From assembly GCF_900083545.1 (NCBI RefSeq), contig NZ_LT559262.1, forward strand, positions 2,141,673 through 2,205,672: a stretch of DNA of 64,000 nucleotides. Reading direction: 5' to 3'. Of this stretch, positions 14,755 through 24,334 are shown in pieces (the first letter of the stretch is position 1; each line of letters starts with the position of its first letter). The DNA is from Alistipes provencensis. GTDB lineage: Bacteria > Bacteroidota > Bacteroidia > Bacteroidales > Rikenellaceae. The notes beneath the pieces are model-generated. The model ran no database searches, was not told the origin of the DNA, and saw only the letters and a program-made list of their open reading frames with translations. The translations under genes and the position numbers were made by a program.

Positions 14755-17601
14755 TTACTGAAAGCTTGTGTTCGTGATATTGTCCCCTGCAAATTCACCC
14801 TCGACCGCAAACCGGTAAGTTCCGCTGCCGACCCTGTAAACCCGGTATCCGTCGACAGTGAACAGGTAGTGCACGTTCTTGCTACGGTCGGCACAGACAC
14901 CCGATTCGGTTACGGCGTCGTCCGGAGCTGCCGGAATCCATATCTGAGCGGTCGTGTTGGCCGGGACCGCGACCTTCATCCGGAAGCCGCCGGGTGTTAT
15001 CTTCCAGTCGGTCGAGATCGTGCCGTAGGGCGATTCGAACGAGGTTCGGGCGAATGTGATTTTCCCGATGACAGAGGGTTTTACGATGAAATGTTTATAG
15101 GCCGGACTCTCCGGGTCGCGCTGGATGCCTCCGACTTGCGTGTAAAACCACTCCTGCAGGTGGCCGAGCATCAAGTGGTTGTGCGAATGGTCCGTACGGG
15201 CGTCCCATGTTTCGGGCAGGGCGGTCGCTCCTTGTGCGATCTGATAGCCGTAACCGGGCACGTCGTAGCGGGAGTTCATGGCGTAGATGATTTCCGACAT
15301 GCCGTGTGCCTCGAGGGCCCGCAGCACGAAGTTGTAACCTACATCGCCGGCTGTCAAGGCATTGCCCCGGGCACGGATGTCCGACGCGATGTTCTCGGCC
15401 ACAGCCCGTTTGTCCTCCGGTGCGACCAGACCTGCACACAGGGCAATCGCATTGGCGGCCTGACTGCCCCGGTCATAGGATTTGGTGTCGGGGTGGAAGA
15501 ATTTTGCATTGTAGGAGCATTTTATAGACTCCGCCAACTGCCGGAACCGTGCGGCATCCCGTCCCCTGCCAAGCAATTCGGCGGCTTGGACCATCGTTAC
15601 GGCATCCATGTAGAATACGGGCGTTGCGGTGGCCGCGAGCGACGTATGCTGCGACACGCCGGGGCGCTTGGGCCCAATGTCGCACCAGTCGCCCAGTCCG
15701 TGATTGAGGATGTAGTCCGTCGCTTTGGATTCGAGGTACTCCAGATAGCGTTTCATGCTGTCGTAGTGCCGCTTGACGAGCGACGGATCGCCGTAGTATT
15801 CGTAAACCTTCCACGGGACCAGAATCATCGAACTTCCCCATTCGGGCGAATCGACAAATCCGCCGTTGAAAAGGAAATACATCGGAGCCACGTCGGGTAT
15901 GAGCCCGTTTTCCCACTGGGCCGCCGCCATGTCCGCCGCCATCTTTTCGTAGAGTTTGTAGAGGTCGAAACTATGTTGCAGCGACCCGAACATCAGGTGC
16001 AGTTGCTCGATCCACGGCAGCTTTTCGCGGTGGGGGCAGTCGGTCAGGAAACTTCCCATATTGCCTTTGATGCCCCATTCGATCAACGTGTTAATCCGGT
16101 TGAGCAATTCGTCCGAGCAGCGGAAAGTGCCGGCCGTGGGAGCCGAATTGCGGACGTGCAGTCCAATGATTTCTTCGATGACGGGGAGCTCTCCGGGATT
16201 CTCCTCCCCGGCAGGCACGGCGTCCGTCACCTGCACATAGCGCAGTCCATAGTTGGTGAACTGCGGATGCCAGGTTTCCGGACAGCCGTCGCAGCCGATG
16301 GTGTAGGAGAAACGCACTTCGTCCTTGTAGCCGCCGAACCGGTGCACCGAGTCGGCTTTCTCGTCGTAGAGTTCTGTGGCGTGCAGCACCACGCGCTGTC
16401 CTTTTTTGCCCGTTAGGGTCAATTGCACGATTCCTTGGAAATTCTGCCCCAGGTCGTAGAGCCATCTACCGTGACGGGTCAGGCGGCGGGTTACGGGGCG
16501 GAACCGCTGCATGACACGCAGGGGATAGGAGGTCTGTGCTTCGAGAACGGTCCCTTCGGCCAGCGGCGCGGGCAGCGCCCGCTGCCATGTCGAGTCGTCG
16601 TAGCCTGGTTCCATCCAGCCTGTCGACAGGCGTGTGGCATCGTAGTCCTCGCCGCCGTAGACGCTGCTGTAAGTCACGGGGCTTTCCGTCGTGCGCCACG
16701 ATGTGTCGGAGACGACCGTTTCCCGGCTGCCGTCCTCGTATTCGAGCGCCAGTTTGAGAATCATTTTGGGATACATGTAACTCGTCAGCCCTTTGTAATA
16801 GCGTTCCCGGGGAATACTGACGAATCCGTTGCCGAGCATCACACCCAGCGCATTGCACCCCTGCCGCAGCAGCGGGGTTACTTCGAAAGGAACGTAGTTC
16901 ACGAGTTTGTCGTAGTCTGTGGCTGCCGGATCGAACAGGCGGTCGCCGACTTTTCGGCCATTGAGGAAGAAGTCGAAATGCCCGAGCCCCGAGACGTAGG
17001 CTACGGCCTGTTTCAGGGGTTTGCGGATTTCGACCTCACGGCGGAACTGCGGAAGTTTGTTCCGGCCCGGATTGCGGTCGCCGAGCCGTTTCCGAAGCGT
17101 TGCGTCGTTGGCCGCACCCGGAACCAGTCGCTCCTTTTCGGGCATCAACTCCATGGCGATCCACTGTGCGCCCTCCCAGTCCTGCTCATCCAACAGTCCT
17201 ATTCCGAACCGGGCCGGTTCGCTCCACGCGGAGGTTTTTCCGGCCGCGTCGTGGATGCGGACGCTCCAATAATAAAATCCGCCCGGACGGAGCGCCGTCC
17301 CCGCATAGGGAATATGCAGCGATTGCGTACTGCGCACCTTTCCGCTGTCCCACAGGCATTCCTGTTGTTTGCCGAGCTTCTCCGGGGCATCGGCAACGCG
17401 GATTTCGTAGGCTTGCTGGATGAATCCCTGCCGCTCCGATGCCGCTTTCCAACTGAATTTCGGGGTGAGGGTGTTCACGGCCAGCGGATTCTCAAGGTAT
17501 TCGCACTTCAGTTCATAGGCGGAAAAGGAACCTGCGAATCCTTCGGTCGTTATGAATACCGACAGGCAGAGGAGAATGAGGCGGATGCAAACGGTTTTCA
17601 T
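14755..17601 (-). CDS. Alpha-L-rhamnosidase, GH78
   Basis: This 948-residue secreted enzyme has a signal peptide (about 1-23), an N-terminal fibronectin-like domain (about 30-135, WSVRIHDAAGKTSAWSEPARF), beta-sandwich domains (about 140-460) and an (alpha/alpha)6 catalytic domain (about 470-820). Landmarks are FLTDCPHREKLPWIEQLHL, the acidic GLGDWCDIG segment and NHLMLGHLQEWFY, with the candidate catalytic Glu residues. A C-terminal beta-sandwich (about 830-935) closes the fold. It should release terminal alpha-L-rhamnose from a glycan in the periplasm or at the surface. It is the last gene of the PUL and follows the unidentified 798-residue protein. Length and domains match Bacteroidales GH78. 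The linkage it cuts is unknown. Confidence 0.93.
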   Translation of the reverse strand: MKTVCIRLILLCLSVFITTEGFAGSFSAYELKCEYLENPLAVNTLTPKFSWKAASERQGFIQQAYEIRVADAPEKLGKQQECLWDSGKVRSTQSLHIPYAGTALRPGGFYYWSVRIHDAAGKTSAWSEPARFGIGLLDEQDWEGAQWIAMELMPEKERLVPGAANDATLRKRLGDRNPGRNKLPQFRREVEIRKPLKQAVAYVSGLGHFDFFLNGRKVGDRLFDPAATDYDKLVNYVPFEVTPLLRQGCNALGVMLGNGFVSIPRERYYKGLTSYMYPKMILKLALEYEDGSRETVVSDTSWRTTESPVTYSSVYGGEDYDATRLSTGWMEPGYDDSTWQRALPAPLAEGTVLEAQTSYPLRVMQRFRPVTRRLTRHGRWLYDLGQNFQGIVQLTLTGKKGQRVVLHATELYDEKADSVHRFGGYKDEVRFSYTIGCDGCPETWHPQFTNYGLRYVQVTDAVPAGEENPGELPVIEEIIGLHVRNSAPTAGTFRCSDELLNRINTLIEWGIKGNMGSFLTDCPHREKLPWIEQLHLMFGSLQHSFDLYKLYEKMAADMAAAQWENGLIPDVAPMYFLFNGGFVDSPEWGSSMILVPWKVYEYYGDPSLVKRHYDSMKRYLEYLESKATDYILNHGLGDWCDIGPKRPGVSQHTSLAATATPVFYMDAVTMVQAAELLGRGRDAARFRQLAESIKCSYNAKFFHPDTKSYDRGSQAANAIALCAGLVAPEDKRAVAENIASDIRARGNALTAGDVGYNFVLRALEAHGMSEIIYAMNSRYDVPGYGYQIAQGATALPETWDARTDHSHNHLMLGHLQEWFYTQVGGIQRDPESPAYKHFIVKPSVIGKITFARTSFESPYGTISTDWKITPGGFRMKVAVPANTTAQIWIPAAPDDAVTESGVCADRSKNVHYLFTVDGYRVYRVGSGTYRFAVEGEFAGDNITNTSFQ

Positions 17602-17622
17602 GGGGGCTTCGTTTTGTGATTG

Positions 17623-20019
17623 TCAGATATTCAATTTTTCGCAGGCCGGTTTTTCCCCGAGCCACTGCATGCCGTCGACACGGGCCGAAAGTTCCCGGTT
17701 GCCGAATAGGGTCCTGATTTGAACGGGGACAGCCGTATTCATGTGTATTCCGGTGATGCAGGTTTCAGCAGGCGTTACTTCAATGACGTTCCCGCGCCGC
17801 CGTGCCGTGCAATTCCATGCGGCCAGCGAGCCGTCCGCGCGGACGATGACGAATGCTTGCGTCAGGGCGCACTCTTCGAGCGCTTTGAAAATCTCGAAAA
17901 CCGTATAGTCGCCCTGCCCGCCTTTCTGGCCGAAATCCATCACGGCAGCATCGTCGTCGGGACGATGCCACGGCGTAATCAACTCCAGATACTGTTCTCC
18001 GACGATTGCATCCGTCGGAATCCCTTCGCCGGGATGCGCCGGGTCCTCCGCAAAGACTTTCGCCCGCACATAGGGATCGGGAACGAAGCCCCAGCGGAGC
18101 CATCCGTTCCCGTCCATAATCTGCACGCAGGCCCCGAGCGTATCCATCGTATCCCGCAGGTAATTTTCTTCGCCGGTAAGCAGATAGAGGTAGTAGGAGG
18201 CGTAAATCTTCCAGGCAGTCCACCCATGGGGCGAGTTCATCACTTGATTGGGTGCGAAATAGTGGTCGAGCGCCTCCCAGTAGCGGAGCGTCCCACCCCG
18301 CATCCGGGCGTCGGGGATTTCCGATTGCTGGAGGCAGCGGTGTTTGTGGTAGAGGTATTCGGCAGCGGCCGTATAGGCGTTGCGTGCCGGGGCTTCGTGT
18401 TGCATGAGGGCGTAGAGTGCCAGTTGGAGCGCGCTGCATGTAATCATGCCGTCCTCGAACGTCATGTCGCCCTCGGTTTCGATATCGTCGCGGCGCAACA
18501 GCAGGTCGGCGCAAGCCCGGGCTCCGGAGAGGGCGTGCCTCTGCGCGCGTTCGGCCCATTCGGCGGAGGCGGGGGCCAACTCCTGCTCTGCGGCGGCCAA
18601 TTCCAGCATTGACTTGGCCGGATAGATGACGGCCGTGTAATGGACGTTGTTTCGTGAACGGTAGGCGCCGTCGGCGCTTTGAACCTGTTCCGAACAGATG
18701 TAGTCGCCGATGTGCGAAGCCTGGCGCAGGTAATTCTCGTCGCCGCTCATGCGCCACAGGTCGACGAGAATACCGATCAACGTCGTGTGGTTCTGGATGC
18801 GGTGGGGCCTGAATACCGGCCGGGGCTGCCATGCCACGGTGTCCCAGGTACGGGCGAGCGCATCCTCAAAGCGTGCGGTCAGCCGGATACTTTTTTCCGG
18901 CGTCGGAAAATACCGTTCCGCCTGAAAGATCGTGTAATAGCCGTACATACTTTCCGCCCCCGAATGAAGCGGTGGATAACGCGTCGCAAAGTCCCGTGCG
19001 CAGGTCAGATACCACGACCATTCGCGGCGGACGTGCACGCGGGCTTCGGCCTGTTTGCCTGCGGATGTCGTAACGGTCAGCAGGTATTCGCCGGGGCCTT
19101 TTGCCGGGGTGAATGTTCGACCGGAAAGTTCTTCTACACTGCCGTCCGGAGCCGTTACGGTGACTCTTGCGGTTTCGGACGTACAGCCGTAAAGTTGTAA
19201 GTCGGTCGATTCGCCGGCGGAGAGGGTGTAACGTCCGCATTCGATTGCCGGAATACCTCCCCATGCCGCAAGCGCGGGCTTGAGCGTTTCGAGCCCTTCG
19301 ATTTCTCCCAGATGGAGCTCCCATTCCCGCCGTTCACCGGGAGCAAGCGAATTCATTCGCTGCGGATGTCGTGCAGGCAGGGGGCCCGTGTGCAGCAGGT
19401 CGAGGCTTCCGGTGAAAATCTGGTGCCCCCACTTCGGCTTTAAAATACCTTCGTAGATATAGTTAATGCCATAGGAGGCGACCGGCCCGGATGTGCAAAT
19501 GCCTGCGATACGCCCTTCGGGCGACATGAAATAGCCCCAGAAATGGCTCTTTTCACAGCGCATCAGCGTCGGGAAAAACTTTTGGTTCCACGCCGGATAA
19601 CTCCGCATTTCGGCGTCGATTCCCAAATACAGCCGTGACCGGAACGGCACGAAAAGGCTGTCCGTGCGGTTCTCCATTTCGGCCGTCACCACCAGATGGT
19701 CTTTTTCGGCCCGGTAGGCGAGGCGGTAGGCGATGCCGTTCTGTTCGGCCGTGAATACCGGAATGCCGGATACGGGCTGTGATAGGGCTACGTTCTCCCA
19801 AGCCGGTCCGGATTTGTCGTCCGTGCGGAACGGAATCCGCATCCATTCACCGTTACGGAACGTTTCATAGCCGCGAATCGTGCCATTGTCGGCTATGAAA
19901 GCACGCCAGGTCGTTTGCGGTCCGGCATCGAGAATCGTGATTCCCGATGCCTGCACGGTGAAAGGAAAACAAAGCAACCACAGCAGGCGGGAAAGTCCCG
20001 GTTTTCCAAGATTCATCAT
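17623..20019 (-). CDS. Secreted protein with (alpha/alpha)-barrel features, putative glycoside hydrolase
   Basis: I cannot assign this 798-residue protein to a family with confidence. A signal peptide is present (about 1-25). Residues 26-250 look like a beta-sandwich (WRAFIADNGTIRGYETFRNGEW, SRLYLGID). Residues 250-330 form an Ig-like segment (YTLSAGESTDLQLYG, GEYLLTVTTSAGKQAEARV). The remainder is a helical-hairpin repeat region typical of (alpha/alpha)6 barrels (GILVDLWRMSGDENYLRQASHIGDYI, KIYASYYLYLLTGEENYLRDTMDTLG). Its place between GH20 and GH78 genes strongly suggests a role on the same glycan, perhaps uronic acid or side-chain removal. No catalytic pair can be named from sequence alone. 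It could belong to one of the newer GH families found in arabinogalactan or pectin PULs. Confidence 0.65.
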   Translation of the reverse strand: MMNLGKPGLSRLLWLLCFPFTVQASGITILDAGPQTTWRAFIADNGTIRGYETFRNGEWMRIPFRTDDKSGPAWENVALSQPVSGIPVFTAEQNGIAYRLAYRAEKDHLVVTAEMENRTDSLFVPFRSRLYLGIDAEMRSYPAWNQKFFPTLMRCEKSHFWGYFMSPEGRIAGICTSGPVASYGINYIYEGILKPKWGHQIFTGSLDLLHTGPLPARHPQRMNSLAPGERREWELHLGEIEGLETLKPALAAWGGIPAIECGRYTLSAGESTDLQLYGCTSETARVTVTAPDGSVEELSGRTFTPAKGPGEYLLTVTTSAGKQAEARVHVRREWSWYLTCARDFATRYPPLHSGAESMYGYYTIFQAERYFPTPEKSIRLTARFEDALARTWDTVAWQPRPVFRPHRIQNHTTLIGILVDLWRMSGDENYLRQASHIGDYICSEQVQSADGAYRSRNNVHYTAVIYPAKSMLELAAAEQELAPASAEWAERAQRHALSGARACADLLLRRDDIETEGDMTFEDGMITCSALQLALYALMQHEAPARNAYTAAAEYLYHKHRCLQQSEIPDARMRGGTLRYWEALDHYFAPNQVMNSPHGWTAWKIYASYYLYLLTGEENYLRDTMDTLGACVQIMDGNGWLRWGFVPDPYVRAKVFAEDPAHPGEGIPTDAIVGEQYLELITPWHRPDDDAAVMDFGQKGGQGDYTVFEIFKALEECALTQAFVIVRADGSLAAWNCTARRRGNVIEVTPAETCITGIHMNTAVPVQIRTLFGNRELSARVDGMQWLGEKPACEKLNI

Positions 20020-20092
20020 TCGTTTGTTTTGGTTGTAATAATTTGCTTTTGTGCAGCCTGAATTCGGATGCAGGCAGGTGCTCCGGCCGATT

Positions 20093-21670
20093 TTATTCTA
20101 TGTCCTTGAAGAAGAACTCCGCATATTGGAACCCAGCTTTCTTGTAGAGGTTCGGTAGGAGGCGTTTTGCGCGGCGTTGGAAATCGTCGTAATTCTTACG
20201 GTCGTATGCCCAGGCAATTTCGGCTATCGCGGCCATTCTGGGCAGTGTCATCCGCTGGACATGTCCGAAATCCGCGATGTATTCGGTCCATACGTTACCC
20301 TGAATGCCGAGAATATTCTTGTACTCGGCGGGTTTCAGCCGGTCGTAGGGGTCGAGGCGGTATACCTGCCTCATGGAGAGGTATCGGGTCGGCCCTATTG
20401 GTTCCAGCTTTTCAGGATGGGATGTCTGCGCATAGTCGAGGTAGCAGTTCCACTTCGGGGTCATGATTACGCGGTTTCCCTTCTTTGCGGCGTCGGTCCC
20501 CCTAAACTGGTCGGTCCACGCCATGATGACCGCGGATTTTGAAATTCCTCCCTGCATGATTTCGTCCCACCCGATCAGTTCTCGTCCGTGGTCGTGAAGC
20601 CACTTTTCGACGCGGTGCATGAAATAGCTTTGCAGTTGTTCCTCGTTTGCGAGCCCCTCTTGGCGGATGCGTTTTTGACAGGCCGGACACTCTTTCCAAC
20701 GGTCTTTGGGACATTCGTCGCCTCCGACGTGTATGAGTTTCGAAGGGAATAGTCCGAGCACCTCCCCGAGCACATTTTCCACGAATTCGAAGGTCGTCTC
20801 TTTCCCCGCGCAGAGCACGTCCTTGGATATTCCCCAATGGGTCCATACTTCGTATCCTTCGCCGCGGCACCCCAACTCGGGATATGCGGCCAACGCCCCT
20901 AACATGTGTCCGGGCATGTCGATTTCGGGAATTACCTCGATGTATCGTTCTGCGGCATAGGCCACGATGCAGCGGATATCGTCCTGGGTGTAGAAACCTC
21001 CGTAGGGTTTTCCGTCGTATCGGTTGCGGCTTTCGTCGGACTTGTCGTATCGTCCGATGACGGTCTCCTTACGGATGGAGCCGATCTGGGTGAGCCGGGG
21101 ATATCGCTTGATTTCGATGCGCCATCCCTGATCTTCGGAGAGGTGCCAGTGGAATACGTTCAGTTTGTGCAGGGCGAGGATGTCGATAAATCGTTTCACC
21201 TCGTCCACGGTCCAGAAATGGCGTCCGGAGTCGAGCATTCCCCCGCGATGTGCGAAACAGGGTTTGTCGGCAATGACAACGGCGGGTACGGTTCCGTCCG
21301 GGGCGACGAGCTGACGGAGCGTTTGCAGAGCGTAAAACACGGCCTGCGGGGAGCCTCCGGATATCCGGATGGCTTTGGGCGTCACTGCAAGCGTGTACTC
21401 TTCATTCTCCAGTTCGTTGTTTACAGCGAGGGCGACGGCTCCTTTTTCTGCCACGGGAATCCGGTGACCGACAACGGAAGCGATGTCTTCGGCGAAGATT
21501 TCTGCGGGACGTCGGAGTTCGCCTTCGGCGGCGACTGCCGTTTTGGGAGAGATATGGAATACGCCCTTTCCCGGAGTCAGGGAGGCGGGGCGCGGTATGA
21601 TATCGATGTTTCGGGCGCAGATTGCTGCGGCGAACATCAGGGCGAAAAAGGTCAGAATAGTTCGTTGCAT
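20093..21670 (-). CDS. Beta-N-acetylhexosaminidase, GH20
   Basis: This 525-residue secreted enzyme has a signal peptide ending near CARN, a GH20b N-terminal domain (about 20-130) and the GH20 catalytic barrel (about 135-480). The conserved HWHLSEDQGWRIEIKRYP and the catalytic Asp-Glu pair in HVGGDECPKDRW (near residue 300) are intact. GH20 enzymes remove terminal beta-linked GlcNAc or GalNAc using the substrate acetamido group. The C-terminal part stops soon after the barrel (YDDFQRRAKRLLPNLYKKAGFQYAE). In the PUL it lies between a phosphoesterase-type lipoprotein and the unknown barrel protein, suggesting that the target glycan carries HexNAc. Confident family call; the natural substrate is not known. 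Confidence 0.95.
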   Translation of the reverse strand: MQRTILTFFALMFAAAICARNIDIIPRPASLTPGKGVFHISPKTAVAAEGELRRPAEIFAEDIASVVGHRIPVAEKGAVALAVNNELENEEYTLAVTPKAIRISGGSPQAVFYALQTLRQLVAPDGTVPAVVIADKPCFAHRGGMLDSGRHFWTVDEVKRFIDILALHKLNVFHWHLSEDQGWRIEIKRYPRLTQIGSIRKETVIGRYDKSDESRNRYDGKPYGGFYTQDDIRCIVAYAAERYIEVIPEIDMPGHMLGALAAYPELGCRGEGYEVWTHWGISKDVLCAGKETTFEFVENVLGEVLGLFPSKLIHVGGDECPKDRWKECPACQKRIRQEGLANEEQLQSYFMHRVEKWLHDHGRELIGWDEIMQGGISKSAVIMAWTDQFRGTDAAKKGNRVIMTPKWNCYLDYAQTSHPEKLEPIGPTRYLSMRQVYRLDPYDRLKPAEYKNILGIQGNVWTEYIADFGHVQRMTLPRMAAIAEIAWAYDRKNYDDFQRRAKRLLPNLYKKAGFQYAEFFFKDIE

Positions 21671-21746
21671 CGGTAAACGGGTTGAGGATACGCATGTTGG
21701 CGGGGCTTTTCCCCGGTTGGTATCCGGTCAGATAAAGTTAATTCGT

Positions 21747-22601
21747 TTATTGTAGTTTGATATCGACAAATACCGGTAAATGGTCGGAAACAAGGTTCAG
21801 TTTGACGGAACCGGAGAGCCGCACCACCTGTGACTGTACAACCTGATATTTTGCATTGTTCCTGTAAGCAAGGATGTAGTCGAGGCAGCGGTCGGGATTA
21901 TTCGCCGGGAAGGTCGTCTGTGTAGCCGAGATGACTTTCCATTTCTGCTGGTAAAGGGTCATCGTCTCCGATTCGGGGCGGGCGTTCATATCGCCCGCCA
22001 GAAAGATAGGTTTGGCGGAATCTGAGTAGTGCCGCTCGACATAGTCGTTGATTACGGCGATCTGCCCGGGATGTGCCGCTCCGGTGGAGTGTTCGAGGTG
22101 GGTGGCGATGAACACGAAGTCGTCGAATTCCAGTACGCACATCACCCTTCGTTCGGTTCCGACCCCCTTAGGCAGGAAAACGTAATCCTTGGCAATGGCT
22201 TTCTTCTTGGAGAGAGCTGCGTCGCCGTAGCGGCCGCCGGTGGGGTGCGGATCGAGCGCCGGGCCGAAAATATAGTCCCAGCCACCCATGATTTCGGAAA
22301 AATGTTTAGGCTGGTCGACACCGTCCGTGCGCGGTACGCCGTCGTCTATTTCGTTGATGCAGAGGACGTCCGCTTCTATCTCTTTCAGAAAATTGCCGAT
22401 CGCCCCGTAGGCCCGGTCCGGAGCGGGGAAGTTCTCCGTATCGAACCGGAACGTCGCCACATTGTAGGAAACCAGGCGGATTACGCCTTCGCCTTTGCCC
22501 TTGCCGGGCGTTTCGGGGCTGTCATTGTCCTTACTGCAGGCCGTATTCAGGCATAATCCGGCGGCACATGCGAATAACATCAGTGTTTGGATTGCAAGCA
22601 T
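21747..22601 (-). CDS. Endonuclease/exonuclease/phosphatase-family lipoprotein
   Basis: The 284-residue protein is a lipoprotein (Cys22 in LNTAC) with one EEP domain. Motifs are VSYNVATFRF, DVLCINEID (metal Glu), ATHLEHST with the His, FLAGDMNARPES (Asp/Asn) and the C-terminal VSDHLPVFVDI catalytic Asp-His pair. This fold hydrolyses phosphate esters or diesters. Relatives act on nucleic acids, inositol phosphates or sphingomyelin. Secretion and the PUL setting argue for an extracellular substrate such as a phosphorylated glycan, lipid anchor or DNA. It lies downstream of a second phosphoesterase (calcineurin fold), with a hairpin in the gap. The fold is certain, the substrate is not. Confidence 0.88.
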   Translation of the reverse strand: MLAIQTLMLFACAAGLCLNTACSKDNDSPETPGKGKGEGVIRLVSYNVATFRFDTENFPAPDRAYGAIGNFLKEIEADVLCINEIDDGVPRTDGVDQPKHFSEIMGGWDYIFGPALDPHPTGGRYGDAALSKKKAIAKDYVFLPKGVGTERRVMCVLEFDDFVFIATHLEHSTGAAHPGQIAVINDYVERHYSDSAKPIFLAGDMNARPESETMTLYQQKWKVISATQTTFPANNPDRCLDYILAYRNNAKYQVVQSQVVRLSGSVKLNLVSDHLPVFVDIKLQ

Positions 22602-22620
22602 GTTTTTTCGTATTGTTTAT

Positions 22621-22648
22621 GCCGGCCCTGCCGACTGACAGGACCGGC
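22621..22648 (-). promoter_or_regulatory. Intercistronic hairpin between the two phosphoesterase genes
   Basis: GCCGGCCCTG and CAGGACCGGC pair over an 8-base loop with one mismatch. No U-run follows, so it is more likely an mRNA processing or stability element than a terminator. Confidence 0.55.
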
Positions 22649-22654
22649 TGTTTG

Positions 22655-24265
22655 TTATCGGTTGAGGTACGGATTTTCGTTTTTCAACAGCGAAATCCCT
22701 TCCGTTACATCGGTAGTGAATTCCGAAGATTCGTACTTGTTGTTGTAGCGGTCCGTAACGATTACCTTCACCTCGGCGTTTTTGTCCTTGAGTTTATAGG
22801 AATAGAGATGCGTGCAGGTTACGCTTACGGCCAGCCAGCGGTCGATGCGGGTTTCGTAGGTGTTGCCTTCGTGTACGGCCATGCCCCACATGTCCTTCAT
22901 GTTGATACGCGACATGCTGCCCGAATATTCGCCGTTCTCATAGACGGCGATGTCCCATTTTGAATCGGCGTTCCAGACGTTGGCCACGATCACGTCGTCG
23001 GCCAGCCCGAACGTGTAGTCGTACAATACGTCGGCGCTGCCTGCACCGTACAGGTCGTCGGGGTTGCCCCAGCCTTTGTAGGCATGGTTGCCGCGATAGA
23101 GGCGGAACTGGAAATTGCGGTCGTGGTTGACGGGCTGGAAGTAGGCATTCTTAATCGAGTTTCCCGACATTTCGTAGACCGTGAATCCGAGCGGTGTAGC
23201 GTCGGTGTTCAGGTTGCTCCACCACCAGGCGCCGCATGCCGCACCGTGGATGTGTTCGTAATAGGTGGCGTTTTCGATATTTTGGTGGTCGTGCGTGTGA
23301 CCGGAGAATACGTCCAGCGACTTGAAGCGGGAGAGAATGTCCAGTATTTTCGTCGAATTTTTCGAATTGCGCATCGGGATATGACAGAAAAAAATCACCG
23401 AACGGTCCGTGCCGACGGGCGCTACCTGTTGTTCCAGCCAGGCGACCTGTTCATCGGTGAAACCGCCGTGATAGCTCGAGCCGTTCTCGAAAATGACGTT
23501 GTCCATGCCGACGAAAAGATAGTTACCCATGTTGAACGTGTAGTCGGTCGGCCCCCACAACGCGCTGTGGTCGTCGGCGTTGCGCGGGAGCGAGGAATTT
23601 GCCGCATCGCGGAGTTTGTCGTGGTTGCCGACGACGGAGAATGCCGGGGCACCCGTCGACCCGAGGTTCAGCCGTGTGGCGGCCATGTAGTCGAGGTTGT
23701 CTTCGACCTGATCGCCCATCGACAGAATGATGCAGGGCTTGGTCTGCCGGGCGACGGCGTCCTTCAGCGCCGGGGTCGTTTCGTTGGTGAAACGTTCGTT
23801 GTCCATGGGGACCCTCACCTGCGGGTCACCCACGCCGATCACCGTGAAATCGGAGGCGTCGCCCGTGCGCTTGCGCAACTGAAAATCCTGACGGTGCACG
23901 CCTGCGTTTTCGGGAATTTCGGCGTAGAATTTCGCCGCCGAACAATCCTCGGCCGTTTCGATTTCGTAGTCCCAGGGCGTCGAGTAATAGACGAACTTCG
24001 CTTCGGGATTGCGCTTGATCTGGTAGATGCCGTAGGCGTTGGTCGCCACGCTGGTCGTGCCGTCGCTCACCACCACGCCCCGGATGGGTTTTCCGTTGGT
24101 GTCGGTGAGCTGCCCGTAGAGGTCTTTGCCGACGGCGGGCTTCACCTCGATTTGCGAATAGTCGATTTCGCCGCCGCCTTTGCCGCCCTGATCCTCTTTT
24201 ACGCCGCAGCATACGGCGAGGAGGGCTGCCAGTGAACACATTGTCAATATGCGGAATGTTTTCAT
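22655..24265 (-). CDS. Calcineurin-like metallophosphoesterase lipoprotein with N- and C-terminal accessory domains
   Basis: This 536-residue protein starts at MKTFRILTMCSL; the frame is open 23 codons further but only this Met gives a lipoprotein signal (Cys19 in LAVC). A carboxypeptidase-regulatory-like domain (about 50-120, GKPIRGVVVSDGTTSVATNAYGIYQ) precedes the calcineurin core. The core has GVGDPQV, SMGDQVEDN, VVGNHDKLRD, CHIPMRN and SGHTHDHQN, so the dinuclear metal site is complete apart from GDPQ in place of GDxH. The C-terminal third matches the beta-sandwich found in Bacteroidetes proteins of this architecture. It probably cleaves a phosphodiester or phosphomonoester in the periplasm or at the surface. 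Its position in the PUL suggests a phosphate-bearing glycan. Confidence 0.88.
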   Translation of the reverse strand: MKTFRILTMCSLAALLAVCCGVKEDQGGKGGGEIDYSQIEVKPAVGKDLYGQLTDTNGKPIRGVVVSDGTTSVATNAYGIYQIKRNPEAKFVYYSTPWDYEIETAEDCSAAKFYAEIPENAGVHRQDFQLRKRTGDASDFTVIGVGDPQVRVPMDNERFTNETTPALKDAVARQTKPCIILSMGDQVEDNLDYMAATRLNLGSTGAPAFSVVGNHDKLRDAANSSLPRNADDHSALWGPTDYTFNMGNYLFVGMDNVIFENGSSYHGGFTDEQVAWLEQQVAPVGTDRSVIFFCHIPMRNSKNSTKILDILSRFKSLDVFSGHTHDHQNIENATYYEHIHGAACGAWWWSNLNTDATPLGFTVYEMSGNSIKNAYFQPVNHDRNFQFRLYRGNHAYKGWGNPDDLYGAGSADVLYDYTFGLADDVIVANVWNADSKWDIAVYENGEYSGSMSRINMKDMWGMAVHEGNTYETRIDRWLAVSVTCTHLYSYKLKDKNAEVKVIVTDRYNNKYESSEFTTDVTEGISLLKNENPYLNR

Positions 24266-24295
24266 TATTTTCGGTTGTTTTTCGGTTGCCGGAGG

Positions 24296-24321
24296 CTCCC
24301 AGCTCCGACCGGAGCCGGGAG
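24296..24321 (-). promoter_or_regulatory. Intercistronic hairpin before the metallophosphoesterase gene
   Basis: CTCCC-A-GCTCC pairs with GGAGC-C-GGGAG over a GACC loop, inside the roughly 70-base gap between two PUL genes. No U-run follows. Confidence 0.5.
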
Positions 24322-24334
24322 TTTCCGATGACAA

